Positions 26,353-35,114 of a DNA stretch of 64,000 nucleotides are shown here, in pieces. The position numbers were made by a program, and so were the translations under genes. Positions within the stretch are counted from its first letter, which is position 1. Each line of letters opens with the position of its first letter. This stretch comes from Pseudomonas sp. MYb118 (lineage in GTDB: Bacteria; Pseudomonadota; Gammaproteobacteria; Pseudomonadales; Pseudomonadaceae): assembly GCF_040947875.1 (NCBI RefSeq), contig NZ_JBFRXN010000002.1, positions 496,001-560,000 of the forward strand. Direction: 5' to 3'. Under the pieces are notes generated by a model, which saw only the letters and a list, made by a program, of their open reading frames with translations, did not search any database and was not told the origin of the DNA.

Positions 26353-27234
26353 TTGCTGGCGCACGGGGCAAGGGCGGTCTGCGCGTGCGCTTTGGTATGG
26401 CTGTTCGCCGTGCCGCCGGCCTTGGCCCAGCCCAGGGAAACCATGATCTGGCTGTTGCGCGACCTGCCGCCGCTGATGATTTTCGAAGGTCCGAAAAAAG
26501 GCCAGGGCGTCATCGACCAACTGATGCCGTTGCTGACCTCCAGCATGCCCCAGTACCGGCACATCCTGCTGCGGGTCAATCGCGCCCGCGCCCTGCAGAT
26601 GCTCCACGAACCGTCCCTGACGTGCGATGCGGCCCTGAACTGGAGCAAGGAACGCGAGCGCTGGATCGTCTTCTCGCTCCCGGTGTTCCGCGCCATGAGC
26701 AATGGCCTGGCCGTACGCCGGGTCGATCATGAAGTGATCGAACCTTACTTGCAGAACGGCGAGGTCGACCTGGCGGCCCTGTTGAACAGTGGCCGCGAAC
26801 AGTTGGGCATCATCGGCGAGCGCAACTACGGCACCTACCTCGACTCGCTGCTCAAACAGGCACCGGCCGAGGTGCTGACCCAGCACTATGGCAACGATGC
26901 CCTGGGCAGCCTGTTGCAGATGCAACGCCTGGGGCGCCTGCGGTTCCTGCTGGGCTATCGCTCGGAAATCCGCTATCAGGCCCAACAGCAAGGGATTGCC
27001 GAGGATGAATTGCAGTTCTATCCGATTCTCGGCGCGGAGAAGTATCTGTCGGGTTACATCGGCTGCAACGACACCCCGGGCGGGCGGCAGGCCATCAGCG
27101 AAATCAACCAGCTGCTGCGCAAGCTGCCCCACGATCAATTGAGCCAGGCCTACGCCGCCTGGCTCGACCCGGAGAGCCGCAGCGCCTACCTGGAAGAGTC
27201 CAGGGCGTACTTCGAGCAACAAGGGCGGCCATGA
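26353..27234 (+). CDS. Periplasmic substrate-binding-like protein
   Basis: The frame encodes a signal peptide (ALVWLFAVPPALA, cleavage before QPRET) followed by about 270 residues that look like a bacterial solute-binding-protein-3 fold: MIWLLRDLPPLMIFEGPKKG, then a conserved-looking CDAALNWSKERERWIVFS. The start is uncertain. I place it at TTG 26353, which gives a normal signal peptide; no good ribosome site is visible, and in-frame ATGs upstream would overlap the CoA-transferase gene by tens of bases. No transporter genes accompany it, so it may be a sensor-type or orphan protein. Confidence 0.7.
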   Translation: MLAHGARAVCACALVWLFAVPPALAQPRETMIWLLRDLPPLMIFEGPKKGQGVIDQLMPLLTSSMPQYRHILLRVNRARALQMLHEPSLTCDAALNWSKERERWIVFSLPVFRAMSNGLAVRRVDHEVIEPYLQNGEVDLAALLNSGREQLGIIGERNYGTYLDSLLKQAPAEVLTQHYGNDALGSLLQMQRLGRLRFLLGYRSEIRYQAQQQGIAEDELQFYPILGAEKYLSGYIGCNDTPGGRQAISEINQLLRKLPHDQLSQAYAAWLDPESRSAYLEESRAYFEQQGRP

Positions 27235-27245
27235 CAAATCGCAGG

Positions 27246-27355
27246 CAAAAAGAAACCCCGAGAAGTGGGGAGACGACTCGGGGTTAAACGTGGCCTGTAC
27301 AAAGACCAGTAGCAGCAAGCGACAAACACCGGAGCACAATGCTTGTGTCCTGCTG
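27246..27355 (-). ncRNA. Candidate small RNA with three hairpins
   Basis: Read on the minus strand, this region holds three consecutive stems. The first (27350-27331) pairs GGA-CACAA with TTGTG-C-TCC, with one bulged C. The second (27308-27291) pairs TGGTC with GGCCA using one G-U pair that works only on this strand. The third is a strong Rho-independent terminator (27285-27254) followed by TCTTTTT. The 5' end is unknown. It may be an independent small RNA or be cut from the 3' end of the DUF3509 mRNA just upstream. I cannot assign it to a named family. Confidence 0.55.
27254..27285 (-). terminator. Rho-independent terminator
   Basis: A perfect nine-base stem, AACCCCGAG/CTCGGGGTT, is followed on the minus strand by TCTTTTT. 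It ends the candidate small RNA or the transcript of the DUF3509 gene 125 bases upstream. Confidence 0.88.
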
Positions 27356-27409
27356 TTACATGCTCTGACTGACCTTGGGCCAGTAAGGTTCCCGTGAAAA
27401 AAAATTCAC

Positions 27410-27694
27410 TTACGCGTGGGTTGGGAGCTTTTCCTGCGCGGCGTTGCGCAAGGCGGCGATCACGCAGGGCTCCAGGCGCCCTTCGGCAATCAGCAGGTCG
27501 CGGTGCAGGCCGTCGACCACATCGGTCAGCAGGCGTTTGTCCGTCAGCTGAGACTGGTTGAATTCCCGCTCGACCACGATAGCGCCCGTGGCGCTCTTCA
27601 ATGTCACCAGGCATTCGCCATGGGCACCCGACGGGGTCAATGTCACCTGATACGGGCTCAGAGCCTCACCGAGCAATAGGCAGATACTTTCCAT
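27410..27694 (-). CDS. DUF3509-family protein
   Basis: The 94-residue protein MESICLLLGEALSPYQVTLTP and following residues match the small DUF3509 family of pseudomonads, whose function is unknown. No signal peptide or membrane helix is present. ATG 27694 is preferred because family members start here; a GTG four codons upstream is possible. A three-hairpin element follows its stop codon. Confidence 0.8.
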   Translation of the reverse strand: MESICLLLGEALSPYQVTLTPSGAHGECLVTLKSATGAIVVEREFNQSQLTDKRLLTDVVDGLHRDLLIAEGRLEPCVIAALRNAAQEKLPTHA

Positions 27695-27887
27695 CTCGAT
27701 CACCACTCAATAGTCCGAAAACGAAGTGCCAGGGGCGTGTCTACAGTAAATGACCGCCAGCACGAGAAGAAAGTTCGGGATGCAGAGCACGCGTTCGCGT
27801 CTCTGGTCTACGGAGGATGCATGGCAAAGATGACAGGGAAAAAACAGCGGGGGGGCGTTGGTCGGGAGGTTAGCTGCACGCCGCCCT

Positions 27888-27995
27888 CCCTGTAGGAGCG
27901 AGCTTGCTCGCGATCGCGGTGTGCAGGCAGCACTGAGTTGACTGATACACCGCTATCGTCGGAACGCCGCCCGGAGCAAGCTCGCTCCTACAGGG
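27888..27995. repeat. REP pair with one extended hybrid arm
   Basis: The left arm is standard. The right arm carries the ATCGTCGGAACGCCGCCC extension before GGAGCAAGCTCGCTCC, which is the reverse of the extension in the REP at 17574. The rest of the 27695-28003 space shows no gene. Confidence 0.9.
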
Positions 27996-28003
27996 GGCCG
28001 AAA

Positions 28004-29413
28004 TTACAACGGCTTGCCGCGATTACCGTGTTGGCTGACGAAGCTCTGCACGGCTTTCAGGTCGTTCGGCAGTACGGTGCAACGCTCGTCGCGCTCGAAC
28101 AGGTCCGCCAGGTGCGCCGGCAGTTCCAGGGCCTTGCCAACGCCGGCCTTTTCCACGGCATCCGGGAATTTGACCGGGTGTGCGGTACCCAGGATCACCA
28201 TCGGGATCTCCAGACTGCGGCGGCATTCGCGCGCGGCCTTGACGCCGATGGCGGTATGCGGGTCCAGCACTTCGCCGGTCTGGGCGAACACTTCGGCGAT
28301 GGTTTCGCAGGTTTGCGCGTCATCCACGGCCAGCGAGTCGAACAGCTTGCGCGCTTCGGTCCAGCGCTCCTGCTCGACGGAGAAGCCGCCGCCCTGCTTG
28401 AAGCTGTCCATCAGCCCGGCGATGGCCGCGCCGTTGCGACCGTGCAGGTCGAACAGCAGGCGCTCGAAGTTCGACGAAACCATGATGTCCATCGACGGCG
28501 ACAGCGTGGCGTGCAGGGTTTCCTTGACGTACTGGTTGCCGCTCATGAAGCGGTGCAGGATGTCGTTGCGGTTGGTGGCGACGATCAACTGGTTGATCGG
28601 CAGGCCCATGTTGCGTGCCAGGTAACCGGCGAAGATGTCGCCGAAGTTGCCGGTCGGCACCGAGAACGACACCGAACGCGCCGGGCCGCCCAACTGCAGG
28701 GAGGCGTGGAAGTAGTAGACGATCTGGGCCATGATCCGCGCCCAGTTGATCGAGTTCACCGCCACCAGGCGAGTGCCCTTGAGGAAACCCTGGTCGGCGA
28801 AGCTCGCCTTGACCATTTCCTGGCAGTCGTCGAAGTTGCCTTCGATGGCGATGTTGTGGATGTTCTCGCCGAAGATCGTGGTCATCTGCCGACGCTGCAC
28901 TGCCGATACACGGTTGTGCGGGTGCAGGATGAAGATGTCGACGTTTTCGCAGTGCTTGCAGCCTTCAATGGCAGCCGAACCGGTGTCGCCGGAGGTGGCA
29001 CCGACGATCACCACGCGCTCACCACGCTTTGCCAGCACATAGTCGAGCAGGCGGCCGAGCAGTTGCAGGGCGAAGTCCTTGAACGCCAGGGTCGGGCCGT
29101 GGAACAGCTCCAGCACCCACTCGTTGCCGTTCAACTGGCGCAGCGGCGCCACGGCGTTGTGGGCGAAGACGCCATAGGTTTCTTCGAGGATTTTCTTGAA
29201 ATCGGCATCCGGGATGCTGCCGGTGACGAACGGGCGCATCACCCGGAAGGCCAGCTCGTGATACGGCAGGCCGGCCCAGGAAGCGATTTCTTCCTGGGTG
29301 AAACGTGGCAGGTTTTCCGGGACGTACAGACCGCCGTCGGTGGCCAGGCCAGCCAGCAGGACGTCTTCGAAATTCAGGGCCGGTGCCTGGCCGCGGGTAC
29401 TGATGTAACGCAT
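28004..29413 (-). CDS. thrC: Threonine synthase
   Basis: The 469-residue PLP enzyme converts O-phosphohomoserine to threonine. The family start MRYISTRGQAP, the PLP-lysine segment HGPTLAFKDFALQ and the glycine-rich VGATSGDTGSAA are present. Length fits the long bacterial type. ATG 29413 lies 60 bases after the hom stop, in the usual hom-thrC order. Confidence 0.96.
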   Translation of the reverse strand: MRYISTRGQAPALNFEDVLLAGLATDGGLYVPENLPRFTQEEIASWAGLPYHELAFRVMRPFVTGSIPDADFKKILEETYGVFAHNAVAPLRQLNGNEWVLELFHGPTLAFKDFALQLLGRLLDYVLAKRGERVVIVGATSGDTGSAAIEGCKHCENVDIFILHPHNRVSAVQRRQMTTIFGENIHNIAIEGNFDDCQEMVKASFADQGFLKGTRLVAVNSINWARIMAQIVYYFHASLQLGGPARSVSFSVPTGNFGDIFAGYLARNMGLPINQLIVATNRNDILHRFMSGNQYVKETLHATLSPSMDIMVSSNFERLLFDLHGRNGAAIAGLMDSFKQGGGFSVEQERWTEARKLFDSLAVDDAQTCETIAEVFAQTGEVLDPHTAIGVKAARECRRSLEIPMVILGTAHPVKFPDAVEKAGVGKALELPAHLADLFERDERCTVLPNDLKAVQSFVSQHGNRGKPL

Positions 29414-29473
29414 GACTGACTCCAATGGACAGTGTTCGCAAAGCCGGGCCCGCAAGCAGGCCCGGTCAATGGC

Positions 29474-30778
29474 TTAGTTCAGGTGCTCGACGCGGATCCG
29501 CACCACCGGCCCGACCACGCCCGCCAGGGCTTCGAGGGCGGCGATGGCATCGTTGATGTGCTGTTCGAGCACACGGTGGGTCAGCAGGATCATCGGCACC
29601 AGGCCGTCATGCTCTTCGACTTCTTTCTGCATGATCGACTCGATGTTGATGCCGCGCTCCGACAGGATGCTCGCCACCTGGGCCAGTACGCCCGGATGGT
29701 CCTTGGCCTGGATGCGCAGGTAGTAGGCGCTTTCGCAGGCTTCGATCGGCAGGATCGGATGGGCCGACAGCGAATCCGGCTGGAACGCCAGGTGCGGCAC
29801 GCGGTTTTCCGGGTCGGAGGTCATGGCGCGAACCACGTCCACCAGGTCGGCGATCACCGACGAAGCGGTCGGCTCCATGCCGGCGCCAGCGCCGTAGAAT
29901 AGGGTCGAGCCAGCAGCGTCGCCGTTGACCATTACCGCGTTCATCACGCCATTGACGTTGGCGATCAGGCGATCGGCCGGAATCAGCGTCGGGTGCACGC
30001 GCAACTCGATGCCGGCAGCGGTGCTGCGCGCCACGCCCAGGTGCTTGATGCGATAGCCCAGCGCTTCGGCGTAGTTCACGTCGGCGGTGGTCAGCTTGGT
30101 GATACCTTCGGTGTACGCCTTGTCGAACTGCAGCGGGATACCGAACGCGATGGACGCCAGGATCGTCAGCTTGTGCGCCGCGTCGATGCCTTCGACGTCG
30201 AACGTCGGGTCGGCTTCGGCGTAACCCAGTGCCTGGGCCTCGACCAGCACGTCTTCGAAGGTGCGACCCTTCTCGCGCATTTCCGTCAGGATGAAGTTGC
30301 CGGTGCCGTTGATGATGCCCGCCACCCAGTTGATGCGGTTGGCGGACAGGCCTTCGCGGATCGCCTTGATCACCGGAATGCCACCGGCCACGGCGGCTTC
30401 GAACGCAACGATCACGCCCTTCTCACGCGCCTTGGCGAAAATTTCATTACCGTGAACGGCGATAAGCGCCTTGTTCGCGGTGACCACATGCTTGCCATTC
30501 TCGATGGCCTTGAGTACCAGCTCGCGGGCAACGGTATAGCCGCCCATCAGCTCTATGACGATGTCGATCTCAGGGTTCGTGGCCACTTCGAAGACATCGG
30601 TGGTAATCGCAATACCGGTCGTTTGGAACTGAGGCTTTGGCGTGCGAATGGCAATTTGCGCCACTTCGATCCCACGCCCGGCACGACGAGCAATTTCCTC
30701 GGCGTTGCGCTGAAGTACGTTGAAGGTTCCGCCACCGACGGTCCCTAACCCACAGATGCCTACTTTGACCGGTTTCAC
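29474..30778 (-). CDS. hom: Homoserine dehydrogenase
   Basis: The 434-residue enzyme reduces aspartate semialdehyde to homoserine. It has the N-terminal NAD(P) motif GLGTVGGGT, the catalytic region with GTGNFIL and EADPTFDVEGIDAAHK, and a C-terminal ACT domain (about residues 350-430) for threonine feedback. The start is a GTG with GGGGAG six bases upstream. It is the first gene of hom-thrC. I see no threonine-rich leader peptide. Confidence 0.96.
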   Translation of the reverse strand: MKPVKVGICGLGTVGGGTFNVLQRNAEEIARRAGRGIEVAQIAIRTPKPQFQTTGIAITTDVFEVATNPEIDIVIELMGGYTVARELVLKAIENGKHVVTANKALIAVHGNEIFAKAREKGVIVAFEAAVAGGIPVIKAIREGLSANRINWVAGIINGTGNFILTEMREKGRTFEDVLVEAQALGYAEADPTFDVEGIDAAHKLTILASIAFGIPLQFDKAYTEGITKLTTADVNYAEALGYRIKHLGVARSTAAGIELRVHPTLIPADRLIANVNGVMNAVMVNGDAAGSTLFYGAGAGMEPTASSVIADLVDVVRAMTSDPENRVPHLAFQPDSLSAHPILPIEACESAYYLRIQAKDHPGVLAQVASILSERGINIESIMQKEVEEHDGLVPMILLTHRVLEQHINDAIAALEALAGVVGPVVRIRVEHLN

Positions 30779-30911
30779 TGTGAACTCCCCATAAAACGAC
30801 CGACACGAGGCCGGCCGTGAAAACAGCCGCAGGTTCGCGGCTCTCTATTGATGGCCCGGCAATGCTGCCGCCGGACCATGATCGCCGGGGACAGGCCCCG
30901 ACGATGCGAAA

Positions 30912-31643
30912 TTACTTCGCGCCCAACGCCAGTTTGGCGACTTGTGGCGCAGGCTGGTAGCCCGGAATCACCTGACCGTCGGCCAAAACGATGGCCGGCG
31001 TGCCGTTCACGCCAATCGACTGGCCCAGGGCGAACTGTTTGGAAACCGGGTTATCGCACTTGGCGGCCTTGATTTCCTTGCCATCGACCATCTTGTCCAT
31101 GGCCGCTTTCTTGTCTTTGGAGCACCACACCGCCTGCAACTGCTCGTCACCCGGCGAACCCAGGCCCTGGCGCGGGAACGCCACGTAGCGCACTTCGATG
31201 CCGCGCTTGTTCAGCTCGGGCACTTCGGCGTGCAGCTTGTGGCAGTACGGGCAGGTGGTGTCGGTGAACACGGTGATGTGCGACTTGGTTTCGCCGACAG
31301 CCGGGTAGACCACTGTCTCAGCGACCGGAATGTCGTTGATCAGCTTGGAAATGCCCAGGCGCTCGGTTTTCTCGGTCAGGTTGACCGGCTTGCCGTCCTT
31401 GAGCTGGAACATGTAGCCCTGCACCACGTACTGGCCGTCGGCGCTGGCGTAGAGCACGCGGCTGCCCTTGAGCTTGACTTCGTACAGGCCCGGCAACGGG
31501 CTGGCGGAGATGCTTTCTACCGGTACTTCGAGCTGGAGGTTTTCCAGGCTTTTACGAATGGCTTTGTCTGCCGCATCGTCGGCGACGGCAAAGGTACTGA
31601 CCAACGCAATGGCTGCGGCGGCGAAAATCTGGGTCAGACGCAT
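30912..31643 (-). CDS. dsbC: Thiol:disulfide interchange protein DsbC
   Basis: The 243-residue periplasmic disulfide isomerase has a signal peptide (cleaved near FAVA), an N-terminal dimerisation domain and a thioredoxin domain with CPYC (TTCPYCHKLH). ATG 31643 has AGGAG at the right distance. It lies between hom and xerD in the usual Pseudomonas order. The 133 bases to hom contain several short hairpins but no gene. Confidence 0.95.
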   Translation of the reverse strand: MRLTQIFAAAAIALVSTFAVADDAADKAIRKSLENLQLEVPVESISASPLPGLYEVKLKGSRVLYASADGQYVVQGYMFQLKDGKPVNLTEKTERLGISKLINDIPVAETVVYPAVGETKSHITVFTDTTCPYCHKLHAEVPELNKRGIEVRYVAFPRQGLGSPGDEQLQAVWCSKDKKAAMDKMVDGKEIKAAKCDNPVSKQFALGQSIGVNGTPAIVLADGQVIPGYQPAPQVAKLALGAK

Positions 31644-31815
31644 GAGAACTCCTGAAGGCGGACAGATGGAACGATCAGAACGCCCGTGCCGGAACACCGG
31701 GTCTCAACCTTCCATCGTGCAAACCGGCAAAGCCTACCACAGTAAGGCGCGTGGGGCCGAATGCCGGTGATGCAAGGCATTGCTCAGCGATCGTTTGCCG
31801 TGAGGAACCGCTTGT

Positions 31816-31908
31816 CTGTGGGAGCGAGCCTGCTCGCGATAGCGGAGTGTCAGTCAACATCGTTTTTGACCGATGTACCGCTATCGCGAGCAGGCTCGCT
31901 CCCACAGT
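31816..31908. repeat. REP inverted pair
   Basis: Two arms of the GTGGGAGCGAGCCTGCTCGCGAT type flank a spacer of about 47 bases, between the dsbC start and the xerD stop. Confidence 0.95.
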
Positions 31909-31924
31909 GAGGGGTGGAACATCT

Positions 31925-32821
31925 TCACCCGCGCGGATGGTGTTTGGCATGCAGGTCCTGCAACCGCGCCCGCGCCACGTGGGTGTAGATCTGGGTGGTC
32001 GAGAGGTCGCTGTGGCCCAGCAGCATCTGCACCACCCGCAGGTCGGCGCCGTGGTTGAGCAAATGCGTGGCGAAGGCGTGACGCAGGGTGTGCGGCGACA
32101 GCGACTTGCCGATCCCGGCGACCTTGGCCTGGTGCTTGATGCGGTGCCAGAAGGTCTGGCGGGTCATCTGCTCGCCGCGCTGGCTGGGGAACAGCACATC
32201 GCTGGGGCGACCACCGAGCAGCTCGGCACGGCCATCACGCAGGTAGCGCTCGACCCAGGCGATCGCCTCCTCGCCCATGGGCACCAGCCGCTCCTTGCTG
32301 CCCTTGCCCATCACCCGCAGCACACCCTGGCGCAGGTTGACCTGTTCCAGCGTCAGGCTGATCAGCTCGGTCACCCGCAGGCCGCAGGCGTAGAGCACTT
32401 CGAGCATGGCGCGATCACGCTGGCCGATGGCTTCACTCAGGTCCGGCGCCTTCAACAGCGCCTCCACATCCGCTTCCGACAGGGATTTGGGCAGCGGCCG
32501 GCCCAGTTGCGGCATGTCCACGCGCAACGTCGGATCGACGGCAATCAGCTTTTCCCGCAGCAGATAGCGATAGAAGCCACGCACGCCGGAGAGAAAGCGC
32601 GCGGTGGAACGCGGCTTGTAGTTTTGCTCCAGGCGCCAGGCCAGGTGATCGAGAATCAACTCGCGACCGGCGTTGATCAGTTCCAGGTCCTTGTCCTGCA
32701 ACCAGCCGTTGAACAACGCCAGGTCACTGCGATAGGCGTCACGGGTGTTGTCGGAGAGACCTTTCTCCAGCCACAGCGCATCGAGGAACTGGTCTATGAG
32801 GGGATGATCAATGGCAGGCAT
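31925..32821 (-). CDS. xerD: Tyrosine recombinase XerD
   Basis: The 298-residue site-specific recombinase resolves chromosome dimers with XerC at dif. The catalytic residues are visible: Arg in YACGLRVTELI, the HTLRHAFATHLLNHG box with His and Arg, His in LGHSDLSTTQ and the nucleophile Tyr in IYTHVAR. ATG 32821 gives the standard N-terminus (DHPLIDQFLDALWLEKGLS). Confidence 0.95.
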   Translation of the reverse strand: MPAIDHPLIDQFLDALWLEKGLSDNTRDAYRSDLALFNGWLQDKDLELINAGRELILDHLAWRLEQNYKPRSTARFLSGVRGFYRYLLREKLIAVDPTLRVDMPQLGRPLPKSLSEADVEALLKAPDLSEAIGQRDRAMLEVLYACGLRVTELISLTLEQVNLRQGVLRVMGKGSKERLVPMGEEAIAWVERYLRDGRAELLGGRPSDVLFPSQRGEQMTRQTFWHRIKHQAKVAGIGKSLSPHTLRHAFATHLLNHGADLRVVQMLLGHSDLSTTQIYTHVARARLQDLHAKHHPRG

Positions 32822-32874
32822 GGAGGCTCGGGCGAAAGCGGCAATACGGTCGGGAACGATAAATCGCGGGCAAC

Positions 32875-32902
32875 AAAAAAGCAGCCCGTAGGCTGCTTTT
32901 TT
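32875..32902. terminator. Bidirectional Rho-independent terminator
   Basis: AAAAAAGCAGCC, a four-base loop (CGTA) and GGCTGCTTTTTT form a perfect symmetrical hairpin 18 bases after the rplS stop. It ends the rpsP-rimM-trmD-rplS operon and insulates xerD. Confidence 0.95.
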
Positions 32903-32920
32903 CTGCATCGGAAGCTGGAC

Positions 32921-33271
32921 TTAAGCCAGTTTTTCCTTGATGCGAGCTGCTTTACCCGACAGGTCGCGCAGGTAGTACAGCTTGGCTTTACGTACGTCAC
33001 CGCGACGCTTGACAGCCATGCTGTCGATTTGCGGGCTGTAGGTCTGGAAAGTACGCTCTACGCCAACACCGTTGGAGATTTTACGAACGGTGAATGCACT
33101 GTTTACGCCGCGGTTACGCTTGGCGATTACAACGCCTTCGAACGCTTGCAGACGCGAACGGTCGCCTTCCTTCACTTTCACCTGAACGACAATGGTGTCG
33201 CCCGGGGCAAAGGTAGGGATCTCTTTGGTCATCTGCTCTGCTTCGAGTGCAAGGATGATTTTGTTAGTCAT
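32921..33271 (-). CDS. rplS: 50S ribosomal protein L19
   Basis: The 116-residue protein matches L19 along its whole length ([47 protein letters not shown]). It sits at the interface of the ribosomal subunits. It is the last gene of the rpsP operon and is followed by a strong terminator. Confidence 0.97.
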
Positions 33272-33316
33272 GCTGTGCTCCTAAGGTAAATCGTCTGATC
33301 TACCATCAATACGTTG

Positions 33317-34069
33317 TTAACTATCGTCCCGCTCGCGGAGATATTCCTCGAGCAGCTTCTTCTCTTCTCCAGAAAGCGAGCGGCTTTCCAGAAGATCGGC
33401 GCGTCGTTCATAGGTCCGACCAAGGGACTGCTGTAAACGCCAACGCCGGATGTGCGCGTGATTGCCACTTAGCAATACGTCGGGTACACGCTGATCCGCA
33501 TACACCTCAGGTCGGGTGTAATGCGGGCAATCCAGCAGACCATCCGTAAAGGAATCTTCCTCGGCGGAGTCCGCATGCCCTAAAGCTCCAGGCAGCAGTC
33601 GTGTAACCGCATCAATCAGGACCATCGCCGGCAGCTCGCCGCCAGACAGTACATAGTCGCCAATCGACCACTCTTCATCGACATGAGCCTCAATAAAACG
33701 CTCGTCAATGCCTTCATAACGACCGGCAATCAGGATCAATGCATCCAGATTCGCCAGATCGCGTACCGCCGACTGAGTCAGTTGACGGCCTTGGGGGGAC
33801 AGGTAAATCACCTTCGCCGCCTCCCCGGCTGCTGCCTTGGCCTGAACCAGAGCATCTTCCAGGGGCTTGATCTTCATCACCATGCCCGGACCACCGCCAA
33901 ATGGGCGATCGTCCACAGTGTGATGTCGATCCGTCGTGTAGTCTCGCGGATTCCAACAGGTCAGCTGCAACAGCCCCTGTTTCACCGCCCGACTGGTGAT
34001 GCCGTACTCGCTGATGGCGGAGAACATCTCGGGAAACAGACTGATCACTTCTACGCGCAAGTTAGCCAC
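33317..34069 (-). CDS. trmD: tRNA (guanine-N1)-methyltransferase TrmD
   Basis: The 250-residue enzyme methylates G37 of tRNAs with a 3' purine context, using S-adenosylmethionine through a knotted (SPOUT) fold. Conserved segments include [39 protein letters not shown] and [17 protein letters not shown] place the start at GTG 34069, two bases after the rimM stop, giving [16 protein letters not shown]; known homologues start at the same point. Confidence 0.95.
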   Translation of the reverse strand: MANLRVEVISLFPEMFSAISEYGITSRAVKQGLLQLTCWNPRDYTTDRHHTVDDRPFGGGPGMVMKIKPLEDALVQAKAAAGEAAKVIYLSPQGRQLTQSAVRDLANLDALILIAGRYEGIDERFIEAHVDEEWSIGDYVLSGGELPAMVLIDAVTRLLPGALGHADSAEEDSFTDGLLDCPHYTRPEVYADQRVPDVLLSGNHAHIRRWRLQQSLGRTYERRADLLESRSLSGEEKKLLEEYLRERDDS

Positions 34070-34071
34070 GC

Positions 34072-34608
34072 TTAGAAATCCGCGTCCCAATCCACCTTCA
34101 TCTCGCCCGCACCCAGGTCGATGGCCAACACGCATTGCTCGGTATACGGCAACAGGCGTTCGCGATCATCCAGGCTGCCAGCGCAAGGCTTGACCACCAT
34201 TACATCATTGGCGCCGGTTTCCAGAAGGTGATCGACCTTACCGAGCAATTGCCCGAGGGTGTCGATGACCTTGAGACCTTCCAGCTGGTACCAGTAGTAC
34301 TCGCCGTCGGTCAATTCAGGGAACAGGTTGCGCGGCACGCAGATCTCATAACCGGCCAGAAGACGTGCTTCTTCTCGATCATCAAGACCCTTGAGCTTCG
34401 CGACCAGGAACTTGTCGCTCCCGCGTCCACTGACCAGCTCGACCTGTTTCACACTACCTTCGCGCTTGAGCGTCCAGGTCTTGTATTGCAACAGGTTTTC
34501 TGTCGGATCAGTAAAGGAATACACCTTCACTTCGCCGCGAACGCCATGAACAGAATAAATTTTGCCGATAACGATCAAATCATCAGCAACAGCTGGCGTC
34601 GCGTTCAT
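34072..34608 (-). CDS. rimM: Ribosome maturation factor RimM
   Basis: The 178-residue factor binds S19 and helps 30S assembly. The N-terminal barrel ([20 protein letters not shown]) and the C-terminal PRC barrel with [11 protein letters not shown] are typical. It lies in the standard rpsP-rimM-trmD-rplS order, five bases after rpsP. Confidence 0.96.
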   Translation of the reverse strand: MNATPAVADDLIVIGKIYSVHGVRGEVKVYSFTDPTENLLQYKTWTLKREGSVKQVELVSGRGSDKFLVAKLKGLDDREEARLLAGYEICVPRNLFPELTDGEYYWYQLEGLKVIDTLGQLLGKVDHLLETGANDVMVVKPCAGSLDDRERLLPYTEQCVLAIDLGAGEMKVDWDADF

Positions 34609-34613
34609 ATTGC

Positions 34614-34865
34614 TCAGGCCGCAGCCTTGGCAGCGTCCTTCAACAACTGAGCAACACGCTCAGAAGGTTGTGCACCAACGCTCAGCCAGTAGGCTACGCG
34701 CTCTTGGTTCACGGACAGACGAACTTCCTGGCCACGAGCGATAGGGTTGAAGAAACCAACCTGCTCTTTGTGCGAACCGTCGCGCGGGTTGCGGCTGTCG
34801 GTTACGGTCAGGTGGTAAAACGGGCGCTTTTTGGAGCCGCCAAGGGCAAGACGGATTGTTAGCAT
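34614..34865 (-). CDS. rpsP: 30S ribosomal protein S16
   Basis: The 83-residue protein matches S16 ([53 protein letters not shown]). It is the first gene of the four-gene operon and has a good sigma-70 promoter about 75 bases upstream. Confidence 0.97.
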   Translation of the reverse strand: MLTIRLALGGSKKRPFYHLTVTDSRNPRDGSHKEQVGFFNPIARGQEVRLSVNQERVAYWLSVGAQPSERVAQLLKDAAKAAA

Positions 34866-34937
34866 GTGAACATCGTTCCTGTAGTCGGTGCTGCAAATCT
34901 AAAGGCACAGCGGGCATGGGTGCCCGAAAGGCCGCAT

Positions 34938-34965
34938 ATTCTAAGGAATATCCGGACTTTTGCAA
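34938..34965 (-). promoter_or_regulatory. Sigma-70 promoter of the rpsP operon
   Basis: On the minus strand TTGCAA (34965-34960) and TAGAAT (34943-34938) are separated by 16 bases, about 75 bases before the rpsP start. Confidence 0.65.
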
Positions 34966-35029
34966 ATGACTTTTTCCGGCGACCTATCGGACGCCTTGCA
35001 GATTTGCTATAGAGCCGTCGTTGAAAACG

Positions 35030-35098
35030 GCCTGTCGGCTCCCGCCAAGCGCGGGTTTACCGTTTGTCCCACATTTCTGTGGATCAGCGCCGACAGGC
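35030..35098 (-). other. Multi-stem structured element downstream of ffh
   Basis: A perfect 10-base stem, GCCTGTCGGC with GCCGACAGGC (35030-35039 and 35089-35098), closes over two smaller hairpins, CCCGC/GCGGG (35041-35055) and CCACA/TGTGG (35070-35083). This would fold as a three-way junction. A further hairpin lies outside it near 35014-35031. It follows the ffh stop by 16 bases, so it may be part of the ffh mRNA 3' end. Function unknown. Confidence 0.5.
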
Positions 35099-35114
35099 TG
35101 CCGGCGCGAATTCC

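Noticed and set aside
30779..30911. Hairpins between hom and dsbC considered as a threonine attenuator
   Set aside because: No leader peptide rich in Thr or Ile is present and no T run follows the stems.
35030..35098. Cloverleaf-like fold considered as a tRNA gene
   Set aside because: The outer stem is 10 bases, there is no T-loop sequence GGTTCGA, no usable anticodon arm and no CCA end.
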